From NCBI GenBank assembly GCA_021778785.1, contig JAJYBX010000005.1, positions 1-18,371 on the forward strand: a stretch of DNA of 18,371 nucleotides. The letters run 5' to 3'. A program made the translations under genes and the position numbers. The stretch comes from Acidobacteriota bacterium. Its GTDB lineage: Bacteria; Acidobacteriota; Holophagae; Holophagales; Holophagaceae. Of the stretch, positions 5,307-15,189 are shown piece after piece. The notes under the pieces were generated by a model. It did no database searches. It had not been told where the DNA came from and was given only the letters and a program-made list of their open reading frames with translations. Numbering within the stretch: position 1 is the first letter of the stretch; every line of letters begins with the position of its first letter.

Positions 5307-6836
5307 ATGCCCCTGCTCACCCGCGCCGAGGCCACCCGCTACGAGGAGACCAGCCGTCATGCGGACGTGATGGCCTTCATCTCGGGCCTGCAGGCCAAGG
5401 GCGACCGCCGCCTGCACGTGGAGGCCTTCGGCCTGAGCCCCCAGGGCCGGGAACTGCCCCTGCTGGTGCTCTCCGCCCGCGGGGCGAAGACCCCCGCCGA
5501 GGCCCGGGCCCTGGGCCTGCCCGTGGTGCTCGTCATCAGTGGCATCCACGCGGGCGAAGTGGAGGGCAAGGAGGGCTGCCTGATGCTGGTGCGCGACCTG
5601 CTGGACGGGAAACCGGGCCTGGACGCGGGGCAGATCCTGGAGCACCTCACCCTGGTGGTGGTGCCGCTCTTCAACCCGGACGGCAACGATGCCATCGACC
5701 CCGGCAACCGCAAGCTGCACCTGCCCAAGCTCTCGGGCCAGCTGGGGCCGGACAGCGGGGTGGGCACCCGGGAGAACGGCGCGAAGATCAACCTGAACCG
5801 CGACTACCTGCGGATGCAGGGCGCCGAGATGCGCCTGCTCCAGACCCGCGTGTGCCAGGCCTGGGAGCCGGACCTCACCATCGACAACCACGCCACCAAC
5901 GGCTCGGTGCACCGCTTCTCCATGACCTACGATGTCCCCCACACGGAGGAGACCGGCCGCGGCGAACCCGTGGCCTACATGCGGGAGCGCCTGCTGCCCC
6001 CCGTCGTGGCGGCGCTGAAGGCGAACCACGGCCTGGATGCGGGCTGGTACGGGAACTTCGTGGAGGACGAGCGGGTGCTGGACGCCGACGGCGAGGCCGA
6101 TCCCGCCTCGGCCGTGCGCGAGGGCTGGATGACCTATCCGCACCACCCCCGCTTCGGCGGCAACTACCGGGGCCTCACCAGCCGCATGGACCTGCTGCTG
6201 GAGTGCTACGCCTACATCCCCTTCGAGGAGCGGGTGAGGACCGCCTACGCCTTCATGCTGGAGACCCTGAAGCACGTGGCCGCCCACCGGGACGAGGTGG
6301 CGCAGACCGTGGCGGAGAGCCGCGTGCCGCGGGACCGCATGGCCGTGCGCTACCGGCTGGACGTGCGCGAGCGGCCCGTGGAGGTCCTCACCCGCACGCC
6401 CCGCACCCTGGAGGGGGCGCCCACGGCCGTCACCCTGCCCCACTTCGCCCGCTTCGTGGGCACCACGGTGGTGGCGCGCCCCGAGGCGTACCTGGTGCCC
6501 CCTCCCGTGGCCGCCCACCTGCGCCTGCACGGCCTGACCCTGCGCGAGGCCCTGGGCACCTTCGAGGTGGCCGTGCCCGTGGTGGAATCCCTGGGTTCCG
6601 AGGGCGGCCGGGCCATCCTGGAGGCCGCGGCCGTGGGCGAGCTGGCCGTCTCCTGGCGACGGGGTCCGCGTTCCGTGCCGCCCGGCTGGTTCCTGGTGCC
6701 CATGGACCAGCCCCTGGCCGCCGTGGCGGCCTACCTCTGCGAGCCCGAGAGCGACGACGGCGCCGTGGAGAACGGCCTGCTCCCCGTCCCGAAGGCGGGC
6801 GACGAACTGGCCCTCTGGCGGGTGGAAGGCCGCTGA
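5307..6836 (+). CDS. M14-family zinc carboxypeptidase-like protein
   Basis: The 509-residue protein has M14 metallopeptidase signatures. The zinc-binding HxxE is in SGIHAGEVEGKEG (His81, Glu84) and the third ligand is His195 in TIDNHATNGSVH. NPDG (123-126) and RENGAKINLNRD (155-166) are typical of the family, with the Arg and Asn that bind the substrate carboxylate. The catalytic Glu probably lies near LLLECYAYIPFEERV (about 295-310). The last ~170 residues form an extra domain with beta-rich segments. The ATG at 5307 is chosen because CTGGAGG (5296-5302) lies 4 bases upstream; an ATG at 5283 would add 8 residues without an SD. Neither start gives a signal peptide, unusual for enzymes of this type, so it may act inside the cell. 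The substrate (peptide or amide conjugate) is unknown. Confidence 0.88.
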   Translation: MPLLTRAEATRYEETSRHADVMAFISGLQAKGDRRLHVEAFGLSPQGRELPLLVLSARGAKTPAEARALGLPVVLVISGIHAGEVEGKEGCLMLVRDLLDGKPGLDAGQILEHLTLVVVPLFNPDGNDAIDPGNRKLHLPKLSGQLGPDSGVGTRENGAKINLNRDYLRMQGAEMRLLQTRVCQAWEPDLTIDNHATNGSVHRFSMTYDVPHTEETGRGEPVAYMRERLLPPVVAALKANHGLDAGWYGNFVEDERVLDADGEADPASAVREGWMTYPHHPRFGGNYRGLTSRMDLLLECYAYIPFEERVRTAYAFMLETLKHVAAHRDEVAQTVAESRVPRDRMAVRYRLDVRERPVEVLTRTPRTLEGAPTAVTLPHFARFVGTTVVARPEAYLVPPPVAAHLRLHGLTLREALGTFEVAVPVVESLGSEGGRAILEAAAVGELAVSWRRGPRSVPPGWFLVPMDQPLAAVAAYLCEPESDDGAVENGLLPVPKAGDELALWRVEGR

Positions 6837-6859
6837 TCCTGCTTTCTGGAGTCCCGCCC

Positions 6860-7264
6860 GTGCAGATCCTCGCCCTCGATCACGCCGTCCTCCGTGCCGC
6901 CGATCTGACGGCCATGACCGACTTCTACACCCGCGTGCTGGGTCTCGGCCTGGACCGGGAGGTGCCGGAGCTCGGCCTGGTCCACCTGCGGGCCGGGCGC
7001 TCCATGCTCGACCTCATCGCCGTCTCCGGGAAGCTGGGGGCCACCGGCGGGGCGGCCCCCGGGTCCGAGGGCCGGAACCTGGACCACCTCTGCCTGCGCA
7101 TCGAGCCCTTCGACGAGGCGGCCCTGCGGGCCAGCTTCGCCGCCCACGGCGTGGCGCTGAGCGAGGTCCACGACAACTACGGCGCCGAGGGCCGGGGGCC
7201 CTCGGTGTACCTGCAGGATCCGGAGGGCAACGTCATCGAGTTGAAGGGCCCCCCGGGAGGCTGA
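6860..7264 (+). CDS. VOC family (glyoxalase/dioxygenase-type) protein
   Basis: The 134-residue single VOC unit has two beta-alpha-beta-beta-beta halves. Likely metal ligands are His8 (LALDHAVL), His76 (RNLDHLCLR) and Glu127 (PEGNVIELKG). FYTRVLGL (22-29) is the usual helix-to-strand junction. The GTG at 6860 is chosen because CTGGAG (6846-6851) lies 8 bases upstream and the protein begins exactly where VOC domains do. The frame is open far upstream, but that part is antiparallel noise over the peptidase gene. It may be a lyase, isomerase or resistance protein; the substrate cannot be told. It follows the peptidase by 23 bases, so the two are probably co-transcribed. Its stop codon lies in a hairpin shared with the convergent gene. 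Confidence 0.85.
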   Translation: MQILALDHAVLRAADLTAMTDFYTRVLGLGLDREVPELGLVHLRAGRSMLDLIAVSGKLGATGGAAPGSEGRNLDHLCLRIEPFDEAALRASFAAHGVALSEVHDNYGAEGRGPSVYLQDPEGNVIELKGPPGG

Positions 7265-7284
7265 ACGCCGGAGATCAGGCCTCC
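7256..7284. terminator. Candidate bidirectional terminator hairpin at convergent stops
   Basis: GGAGGCTGA (7256-7264) pairs with TCAGGCCTCC (7275-7284), a 9-bp stem with one bulged G and a 10-base loop. The TGA of the VOC gene and the stop of the minus-strand ligase gene (TCA on this strand) lie opposite each other in the stem. There is no strong U-tract on either side. Confidence 0.55.
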
Positions 7285-9074
7285 TTGTAGAGCGACTCGA
7301 TGAGGGTGGCGTACATCTCGTTCACCACGCGGCGCTTCACCTTGAGGCTGGGGGTGAGCTGGCCGGTCTCCAGGCTCAGCTCGTGGTCCAGCACGGCGAT
7401 CTTCTTCACGCGCTCGAAATTGGAGAGCTGCTGGTTGATGAGCTCCACCCGCTCCATGAGCATCTGTACCGTCTCGGGGCGCGCCACCAGGTCGCGGCTG
7501 CTGTTGTAGGCGATCTTGTGCTGGTGCGCCCAGCGGTAGAGGCTGTCGAAGTTGGGGATGATGAGCGCGGAGATGAAGTTGCGCCGGTCGCCGAGCAGGA
7601 CCGCCTGGGTGATGAACTTGTCGGTCTTGAGGAGCTCCTCGATGGGCTGCGGGGCCACCTTCTTGCCGCCGCTGGTGACGATGATCTCCTTCTTCCGGTC
7701 CGTGATCTTGAGCAGGCCGCGCGCGTCGAGCTCGCCGATGTCGCCGGTGCGGAAGTAGCCTTCGGCATCGAAGGCCTCGGCCGTGGCCTCGGGGTTCTTC
7801 CAGTAGCCCTTCATCACATTCGGCCCCTGGCAGAGGATCTCGCCATCCGGCGCGATCTTCACGTAGGGGCGGCCCTGCCAGGTGTCGTAGATGGGGCGGC
7901 CCACCTTGCCGGGCGCCACTTCGCCGAAGCGGTTGAAGGAGATGACGGGGCTGGTCTCGGTGAGGCCGTAGCCCTCGGTGATGGGCAGGCCGATGGCCCA
8001 GAAGAAGGCCATGACCTTGGGCGAGAGCGGCGCGCCCCCGCTGATGGCGAAGCGGATGTTCCCGCCGGTCTTCGCCAGGATCTTGTGGAAGACCAGGTGC
8101 CGGCTCCACCAGAGCTGGAACTGGATCCAGAGGGGGATGTTCCGCTTCTCGTAGAGGTAGGGCACGGACATCTCCCCGGCCCACATGGCCCAGTGGAAGA
8201 TGAACCGCTTGAGGAAGCTGCTGGAGGCCACGCCCTCGCGGACCCGGGCGTAGATCTTCTCGTAGATGCGGGGCACGCTGATGATGAGGGTGGGCTTGGT
8301 GGCCTGGAGGTCGTCCCCCACGGTGGCGATGCTCTCGGCGTAGTAGATGCTGGCGCCGATGCGCATCATGGAATAGTGCCCCGCCATGCGCTCCAGGATG
8401 TGGGAGAGGGGGAGGAAGGACAGGCAGCGGTCCCCCCGCTTCATCTGGATGAGCTCCAGGGTGCGCTCCACGTTGGACACCAGGTTCCCGTGGGTGAGCA
8501 TGGCGCCCTTGGGATCGCCGGTGGTGCCGGAGGTGTAGATGAGGGTCAGCAGGTCCCCGGGCTTCCGCTGCCGCGCCCAGGCCCGCACCTCCGGGCGCCG
8601 CGCCTCCAGGGCCTCGCCCTCGGCCATGAGGGTGGCGAAGGGGACCACCGAGGGATCCACCGGGATGCCGTCCATCTGGACCACCGTGGCCAGGGCGCTG
8701 TCGGGCCCCTTGGCGGTCAGGGCCTTCCGGGCCTGCTCGGGCGTGGAGCAGAACACGATGCGGGTCTCCGCGTGCTTGAGGATGAAGGCCGACTGGGGGG
8801 CGTTCAGGGTGGGATAGAGCGGCACCGTGGGCAGGCCGGAGACGGCGCAGGCGTAGTCCACCACGGTCCACTCGGGCCGGTTCTCGCAGATCAGGGCGAC
8901 GGGTTCGCCCGCCTTCAGGCCGCGCGCCTCCAGGGCGAGGGCCAGGCGCTCCACCCGGGCCTGCAGCTCCTGGTGGGAGATGGGCACGTAGGTGCCGCCG
9001 CGGCGGAAGGCCAGGGCGTCCGCAGACTGGAAGGCGCAGGCCTCGTAGAAGAGATCGGCGATCGTGTGCACCAT
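7275..9074 (-). CDS. Long-chain fatty-acid--CoA ligase (AMP-forming, FadD15-like)
   Basis: This 599-residue enzyme of the ANL superfamily activates fatty acids to acyl-CoA through an acyl-AMP intermediate, usually at the cytoplasmic membrane face. Motifs run in order: P-loop YTSGTTGDPKG (180-190), the FLPLSHILER segment typical of long-chain ligases (220-229), GYGLTET (368-374), YFRTGD (440-445) with the ribose-binding Asp, TDRKKEIIVTSGGKKVAP (458-475), and a C-terminal Lys in LKVKRR that matches the A10 catalytic lysine. The length and the AISGGAPL motif match the FadD15/ACSL-like bacterial type rather than E. coli FadD. The ATG at 9074 has GGAG 6 bases upstream. The DUF4388 gene ends 46 bases upstream on the same strand, so they may share a transcript. 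Confidence 0.93.
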   Translation of the reverse strand: MVHTIADLFYEACAFQSADALAFRRGGTYVPISHQELQARVERLALALEARGLKAGEPVALICENRPEWTVVDYACAVSGLPTVPLYPTLNAPQSAFILKHAETRIVFCSTPEQARKALTAKGPDSALATVVQMDGIPVDPSVVPFATLMAEGEALEARRPEVRAWARQRKPGDLLTLIYTSGTTGDPKGAMLTHGNLVSNVERTLELIQMKRGDRCLSFLPLSHILERMAGHYSMMRIGASIYYAESIATVGDDLQATKPTLIISVPRIYEKIYARVREGVASSSFLKRFIFHWAMWAGEMSVPYLYEKRNIPLWIQFQLWWSRHLVFHKILAKTGGNIRFAISGGAPLSPKVMAFFWAIGLPITEGYGLTETSPVISFNRFGEVAPGKVGRPIYDTWQGRPYVKIAPDGEILCQGPNVMKGYWKNPEATAEAFDAEGYFRTGDIGELDARGLLKITDRKKEIIVTSGGKKVAPQPIEELLKTDKFITQAVLLGDRRNFISALIIPNFDSLYRWAHQHKIAYNSSRDLVARPETVQMLMERVELINQQLSNFERVKKIAVLDHELSLETGQLTPSLKVKRRVVNEMYATLIESLYKEA

Positions 9075-9120
9075 GGCCTGCTCCGGAAGGGGAAGGAAGG
9101 AATAAGGGCGTGGGGACGGT

Positions 9121-9942
9121 TCAGCGGGCGGGGCGCACCACCACGAGCGCGGAGGGGCCGATCCCCCAGCTCTGGAGGAAGGCCTCGGGCACGGCGATCG
9201 TGCTGTCGGCCAGATCGGCGTTGAACCGCACGGCCTCGTGGGCCACCCCGCCGCGCCACTGGATCCGCACCTGGGAGATATGGCCGTGGCTGTAGGGCTG
9301 GAGGCCCCGCCAGCGGGACTCGTGGATGGGGCCCACCTCCACGCGATCCGCCTTGCCGAAGAGCCGGGCCTTCAGGAGGTTGACGGTGAGGGGCACGGCG
9401 GGTTCGAAGGTCTTGAGGCGATCGGCCTCCAGGAGGGCGAAGGCGGCCTCGAGCACCGCCACCTCGTTCTGCTGGGTGGCGGCCATCACCTGGTGGAAAT
9501 CGTGGTAGCCGTCGAAGTGGGGGATGGCCTTCCGGGCGTCGGGCGACAGGTTGAGGCCCGAGGTGAGGGCGGGTTCGGGCAGGAAGGTCCAGGGCACCGC
9601 GTCCAGGGTGGGGAAGTAGGCCTTCAGGCGGCGCCGGGTGTCCAGGGTGCGGGCGGACTCCATGAGCAGGTCGGGCACGGAGCGCCGGATGCTGCCGACG
9701 GGCTTGATGGGGCCCGTCACGAACTCGAACTCCCCCCGATCCCAGGTCATGAGCTCGAAGGCCGCCAGCTCGCCGATGGCCTGGCCCGATTCGGCGTGCA
9801 CCACTTCGCCGGCGTTCACGTGGAGCACCCCGCTGAAGCGGCCGTTCTGGACGCGCAGGACCCCGGTCTTGCGGTTCATGTGGAGGAGCTGCACCACGTC
9901 CGAAAGGCTGATGCTCTGGATGAGACCCTGGAGGTTGTTCAC
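9121..9942 (-). CDS. DUF4388 (PATAN-type) domain protein
   Basis: The 273-residue protein begins with a DUF4388 domain (residues 1 to about 100): NNLQGLIQSISLSDVVQLLH, then NRKTGVLRVQNGRFSGVLHV and GEVVHAESGQAIGELAAFELM. This domain is common in Acidobacteriota, Myxococcota and Deltaproteobacteria, often next to signalling modules or gliding and motility functions. The middle (100-220) has no recognised domain. The C-terminal ~55 residues (ISQVRIQWRGGVAHEAVRF) are beta-rich. The GTG at 9942 is chosen because the DUF4388 domain starts there; the in-frame stretch upstream is Pro-rich and reads like noise. It is first in a likely two-gene unit with the acyl-CoA ligase. Its promoter candidate is at 10063-10092. 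The start is uncertain within a few codons. Confidence 0.82.
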   Translation of the reverse strand: MNNLQGLIQSISLSDVVQLLHMNRKTGVLRVQNGRFSGVLHVNAGEVVHAESGQAIGELAAFELMTWDRGEFEFVTGPIKPVGSIRRSVPDLLMESARTLDTRRRLKAYFPTLDAVPWTFLPEPALTSGLNLSPDARKAIPHFDGYHDFHQVMAATQQNEVAVLEAAFALLEADRLKTFEPAVPLTVNLLKARLFGKADRVEVGPIHESRWRGLQPYSHGHISQVRIQWRGGVAHEAVRFNADLADSTIAVPEAFLQSWGIGPSALVVVRPAR

Positions 9943-9977
9943 GCGCGACCCCGGCGTCGGCGGGGGACGGAGGAACC

Positions 9978-10054
9978 GGGAAGGGAGGGGTAGGGCATCG
10001 CCAAGGGGCTTCCTGCGGGAGGGCGTGGGTGGGGTGGGGACCGGGAGGGGTGGG
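9978..10054 (+). other. Two G-quadruplex-type G-run clusters
   Basis: At 9978-9995 there are four G-runs with loops of 2, 1 and 2 bases. At 10027-10054 there are six runs of 3-4 G with loops of 1, 1, 3, 1 and 1 bases. Both meet the G3+N1-7 rule. They lie on the template strand of the DUF4388 leader, between its promoter candidate and its start. In such a GC-rich genome some of this arises by chance. Confidence 0.5.
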
Positions 10055-10062
10055 CCTTCCCC

Positions 10063-10092
10063 TGGATAGCCGGTCGATGTAAACACAGTCAA
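10063..10092 (-). promoter_or_regulatory. Candidate promoter of the DUF4388 gene
   Basis: Read on the minus strand, TTGACT (10092-10087; 5 of 6 to the sigma-70 -35) is followed after 18 bases by TATCCA (10068-10063; weak -10). It is one of few AT-richer spots here. Transcription would start near 10056, leaving a leader of about 115 bases. Confidence 0.4.
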
Positions 10093-10168
10093 GATGCCTG
10101 GATTCCCCATCGGCAGAGGCCGCGCCAGCCTGAACCCCCCGGGGAAAAGCCGGCTAGGCAGCATTGGA

Positions 10169-10194
10169 CCGGAACCCGGCGCGCCCGGCTCCGG
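10169..10194. promoter_or_regulatory. 26-base near-palindrome in the divergent region
   Basis: The arms CCGGA-a-CC-c-GGCG and CGCC-c-GG-c-TCCGG are symmetric except at two matched mismatches. The centre is GGCGCGCC. No T-tract follows. It could be an operator for a dimeric regulator or a stem in the propeller-gene leader. Confidence 0.35.
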
Positions 10195-10248
10195 GGCCCG
10201 ACCCGTCCACTCCTGGGGGCCGGGCCGCCCCCTGCCGATGAGGCAGGT

Positions 10249-12816
10249 ATGCTGGTCTGGAAGATGTGCTCGACGCGATGGCTGTTGCCGCTCCTGATGG
10301 CCGCGCTGGCGGCACTCCCCCTCCCCGCCCAGACCGGTGGGCGGCGTCCCTTCGCCATCCTCGGCCCTGAGCAGGGCCTCCCCTCCGGGGCCGTGCTCTG
10401 CCTGACCCAGGACCGGGACGGGTTCCTCTGGCTGGGGACGGAGAATGGCCTGCTCCGCTACGAGGGCGGCCAGTGCCGCCACTGGAGCCTGGAGGATGGC
10501 CTCCCCTCCGCCTACGTCTCGCGCATCCTGCCGGACCCCGATGGGGGCGTGTGGGTGGGCACCCTGCGCGGGCTGGTCCGTTTCCGGAACGGCCGCTTCG
10601 AACCGGCGGTCTTCGGGACGGAGCCCGTGGGCACCGTACCCACCTTCATCGCCCAGGACCGCCAGGGCCGCCTGTGGGTCGCCACCCGGAAGGGACGCTA
10701 CCTCCAGGAAGGCGGCGTGCACTTCAAGGCCCTGCCCGAGCGGATGCAGGGGAGCGCCGGCTCCCTCGCCGAGGGGTCGCACAGCGGCGCCCTGTATCTC
10801 GCCGCCCCGGAGGGCATCCAGGCGTTCTACCCCGACGGTTCCACCCACCACTGGGGACCGGCCGATGGGCTGCCCGCGGGGGGCGTCAGCCTGGTGGCAG
10901 AGGACGGCGAGGGGCGGGTCTGGGCCGGCGCCGGCCTCCGGCTGTTCATGCTGCCCCCCGGCGGAGCCCGGTTCCAGGATGAATCCCGTCGGCTCAAGGC
11001 CGCCCTCACCACCAGCGGGACCCCCTTCCTCGACCGCGATGGCTCCCTGTGGCTGCCCACCCAGGATGGGGCCCTCCACCTCATGGGGGAGCGCTCGGAG
11101 TACCTGGATGCCTCCGTGGGCCTCCCCTTCCGCTGGGTCCGCACGGTCTTCCGCGACCGGGAGGGCACCCTGTGGGTGCTCGGCCCGGCCCTGGCCCGCC
11201 TCCAGGGGGAGGGCCGGGTGCGGAACTACACCCTGTCCCACGGCGCCTTCGGCGAGGTGGTGTGGTTCATCACCCACGACCGGGAGGGCCGCCTGCTGGT
11301 GGCCACGGATGGCGGCGCGGCCCGCCTGGGACCGGCGGGCCTCGAGATCATCCCCGGCACCGGCGGGCGGCGCATCAAGGGCCTGGCCCAGGACCGGGCC
11401 GGCACCCTCTGGATGGTCACCACCGTCGGCCCCACCCTCTGGCTGCGGCCTGGCCGCCACGAGGCGGAGGTCGCCCCCCTGGGGGATCTGGGCCGGGAAG
11501 TGAACACCGTCTTCCAGGACCGCCAGGGCAGGCTCTGGCTCGGCAGCACCCGCCATGGGGTCCTCCGCTGGGATCCGGCGAGCCAGCGGCTGGTGCAGGA
11601 GGCCGGTCCCGCCGTGGCCGGCCGCCCCGCCCTCGGGGCCTACCAGTTCAGCGAGGATCCGCAGGGCCGGCTCTGGGTGGGCACCACGGCCGGCCTCCTC
11701 GTGCGGGAGCCCGAGGGCCGCTGGCGCTTCTTCACCGATCACGACGGCCTCCGGACCTTCACGGTGTACGGGGCCGCCTTCCTGCCGGATGGCAGCGCCT
11801 GGCTCCACTACCAGGAGCCCCACGGCCTCACCCGGGTGCGCCTGGAGGACGGGCGGCTCAAGATCCTCGAGCAGCGGACCAGGGGCCACGGGCTCCGCAC
11901 GAACCTCATCTACGCCGTCCAGGTGGATCGGCTCGGCCGGACCTGGGTGAGCACGGACCAGGGTCTGGACCGGCTGGATCCGCCCATCCACGTGGGCCGG
12001 GACGAGGGCATGGCCAGCGAGGACTGCGCGATCCTCGCCCTCCTGGCTGAGGGCGGCAATGTCTGGGTGGGCACGGCGAACGGACTCGTGCGGTACGACG
12101 CGGAGGGCCCGCAGGCGCCCCTCGATCCGCCCCAGGCGCGCATCCTCCAGGTGGTCCGCGGCGCCCGGCGATTCGATCCCCCCTTCGGGGAGCTTGCCCC
12201 CGTGCCCTCCCGCGAGGCCACCCTCGAGTTCCACATCGCCGCCCCGTCCTTCATCAACGAGCGGGCCCTGCGGTTCCAGGTGCGCCTGCAGGGGCTGGAG
12301 GAGGAGTGGCACGAAGCCGAGAGCCGCACCGTCCGCTACCCCGCCCTGCCGGGGGGGCGCTACCGGTTCGAGGTGCGGGCGGCCAACGGCGACGGCCCGT
12401 TCGGAACGGCCGAGGGCCTCGATTTCACCGTGCGGTCCCCCTGGTGGAAACGCTGGTGGGCCACCACCCTGGCGATCCTGGCGGCCCTCACCGGCATGTA
12501 CGGCATCTTCCGGCTCCGGCTGGCGGCCCTGGCCCGCAGCAAGGCCGAGCTGGAGGCCATGGTCGCGCAGCGCACCCGGGAGCTGCGCGCCCGGAACGAG
12601 GAGCTGTCCGAGGCCCTGGGCAACGTGAAGCAGCTCTCCGGTCTGCTCCCCATCTGCGCCCACTGCAAGAAGATCCGCGACGATCGGGGCTACTGGAACC
12701 AGCTGGAGCAGTACATCACCGAGCGCTCCGAGGCCGACTTCTCCCACGGCATCTGCCCCGACTGCGCCCAGGAGATGTTCCCCGAGGTGGTTCGCAGGCG
12801 GGAGCCCAAGGCATAA
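10249..12816 (+). CDS. Two-component-regulator propeller sensor with Y_Y_Y domain and Cys/His tail, no transmitter
   Basis: The 855-residue protein has a signal peptide (MCSTRWLLPLLMAALAALPLPAQ; cleavage near residue 28) and 14 repeats of the Gxx/W-V/L-G-T...GL.R type (for example GFLWLGTENGLLRYEGG, GNVWVGTANGLVRYDAEG) over about residues 35-625. That number gives two seven-bladed propellers, as in hybrid two-component polysaccharide sensors. A Y_Y_Y domain follows (about 650-727), then one TM helix (about 737-755), a coiled coil (760-795), and a Cys/His segment: CAHC (803-806) and HGICPDC (833-839), with KKIRDDRGYWNQLEQYI between. This LLPIC..CKKIRDD tail is known at the ends of many bacterial sensors, and its role is unclear. 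No histidine kinase, GGDEF or HTH domain is present. The start is 10249 (GAGG upstream) or the in-frame ATG at 10264. Confidence 0.9.
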   Translation: MLVWKMCSTRWLLPLLMAALAALPLPAQTGGRRPFAILGPEQGLPSGAVLCLTQDRDGFLWLGTENGLLRYEGGQCRHWSLEDGLPSAYVSRILPDPDGGVWVGTLRGLVRFRNGRFEPAVFGTEPVGTVPTFIAQDRQGRLWVATRKGRYLQEGGVHFKALPERMQGSAGSLAEGSHSGALYLAAPEGIQAFYPDGSTHHWGPADGLPAGGVSLVAEDGEGRVWAGAGLRLFMLPPGGARFQDESRRLKAALTTSGTPFLDRDGSLWLPTQDGALHLMGERSEYLDASVGLPFRWVRTVFRDREGTLWVLGPALARLQGEGRVRNYTLSHGAFGEVVWFITHDREGRLLVATDGGAARLGPAGLEIIPGTGGRRIKGLAQDRAGTLWMVTTVGPTLWLRPGRHEAEVAPLGDLGREVNTVFQDRQGRLWLGSTRHGVLRWDPASQRLVQEAGPAVAGRPALGAYQFSEDPQGRLWVGTTAGLLVREPEGRWRFFTDHDGLRTFTVYGAAFLPDGSAWLHYQEPHGLTRVRLEDGRLKILEQRTRGHGLRTNLIYAVQVDRLGRTWVSTDQGLDRLDPPIHVGRDEGMASEDCAILALLAEGGNVWVGTANGLVRYDAEGPQAPLDPPQARILQVVRGARRFDPPFGELAPVPSREATLEFHIAAPSFINERALRFQVRLQGLEEEWHEAESRTVRYPALPGGRYRFEVRAANGDGPFGTAEGLDFTVRSPWWKRWWATTLAILAALTGMYGIFRLRLAALARSKAELEAMVAQRTRELRARNEELSEALGNVKQLSGLLPICAHCKKIRDDRGYWNQLEQYITERSEADFSHGICPDCAQEMFPEVVRRREPKA
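12640..12774 (+). other. C-terminal Cys/His motif region of the propeller sensor
   Basis: The region encodes LLPICAHCKKIRDDRGYWNQ through HGICPDCAQEMF. Two CxxC pairs about 30 residues apart, with His805 and His833 beside them, look like a zinc or metal site facing the cytoplasm. Metal binding is inferred. Confidence 0.7.

Positions 12817-15189
<2,373 letters not shown>

Larger units (their letters stand above)
9943..10248. other. Divergent intergenic region (306 bases)
   Basis: This gap lies between the minus-strand DUF4388 gene and the plus-strand propeller gene. It contains two G-quadruplex-type runs on the plus strand, one minus-strand promoter candidate and one near-palindrome. No convincing plus-strand -35/-10 pair is visible. 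Short open frames across it show no family resemblance. Confidence 0.8.

Noticed and set aside
4979..6859. Plus-strand open frame continuous with the VOC gene
   Set aside because: The product before 6860 is Pro/Arg/Gly-rich noise overlapping the M14 peptidase. The VOC domain and its SD start at 6860.
7383..9224. 613-codon plus-strand open frame opposite the acyl-CoA ligase gene
   Set aside because: It is the antisense shadow of a strongly supported ligase with all ANL motifs. The product is Gly/Asp/His-rich and featureless.
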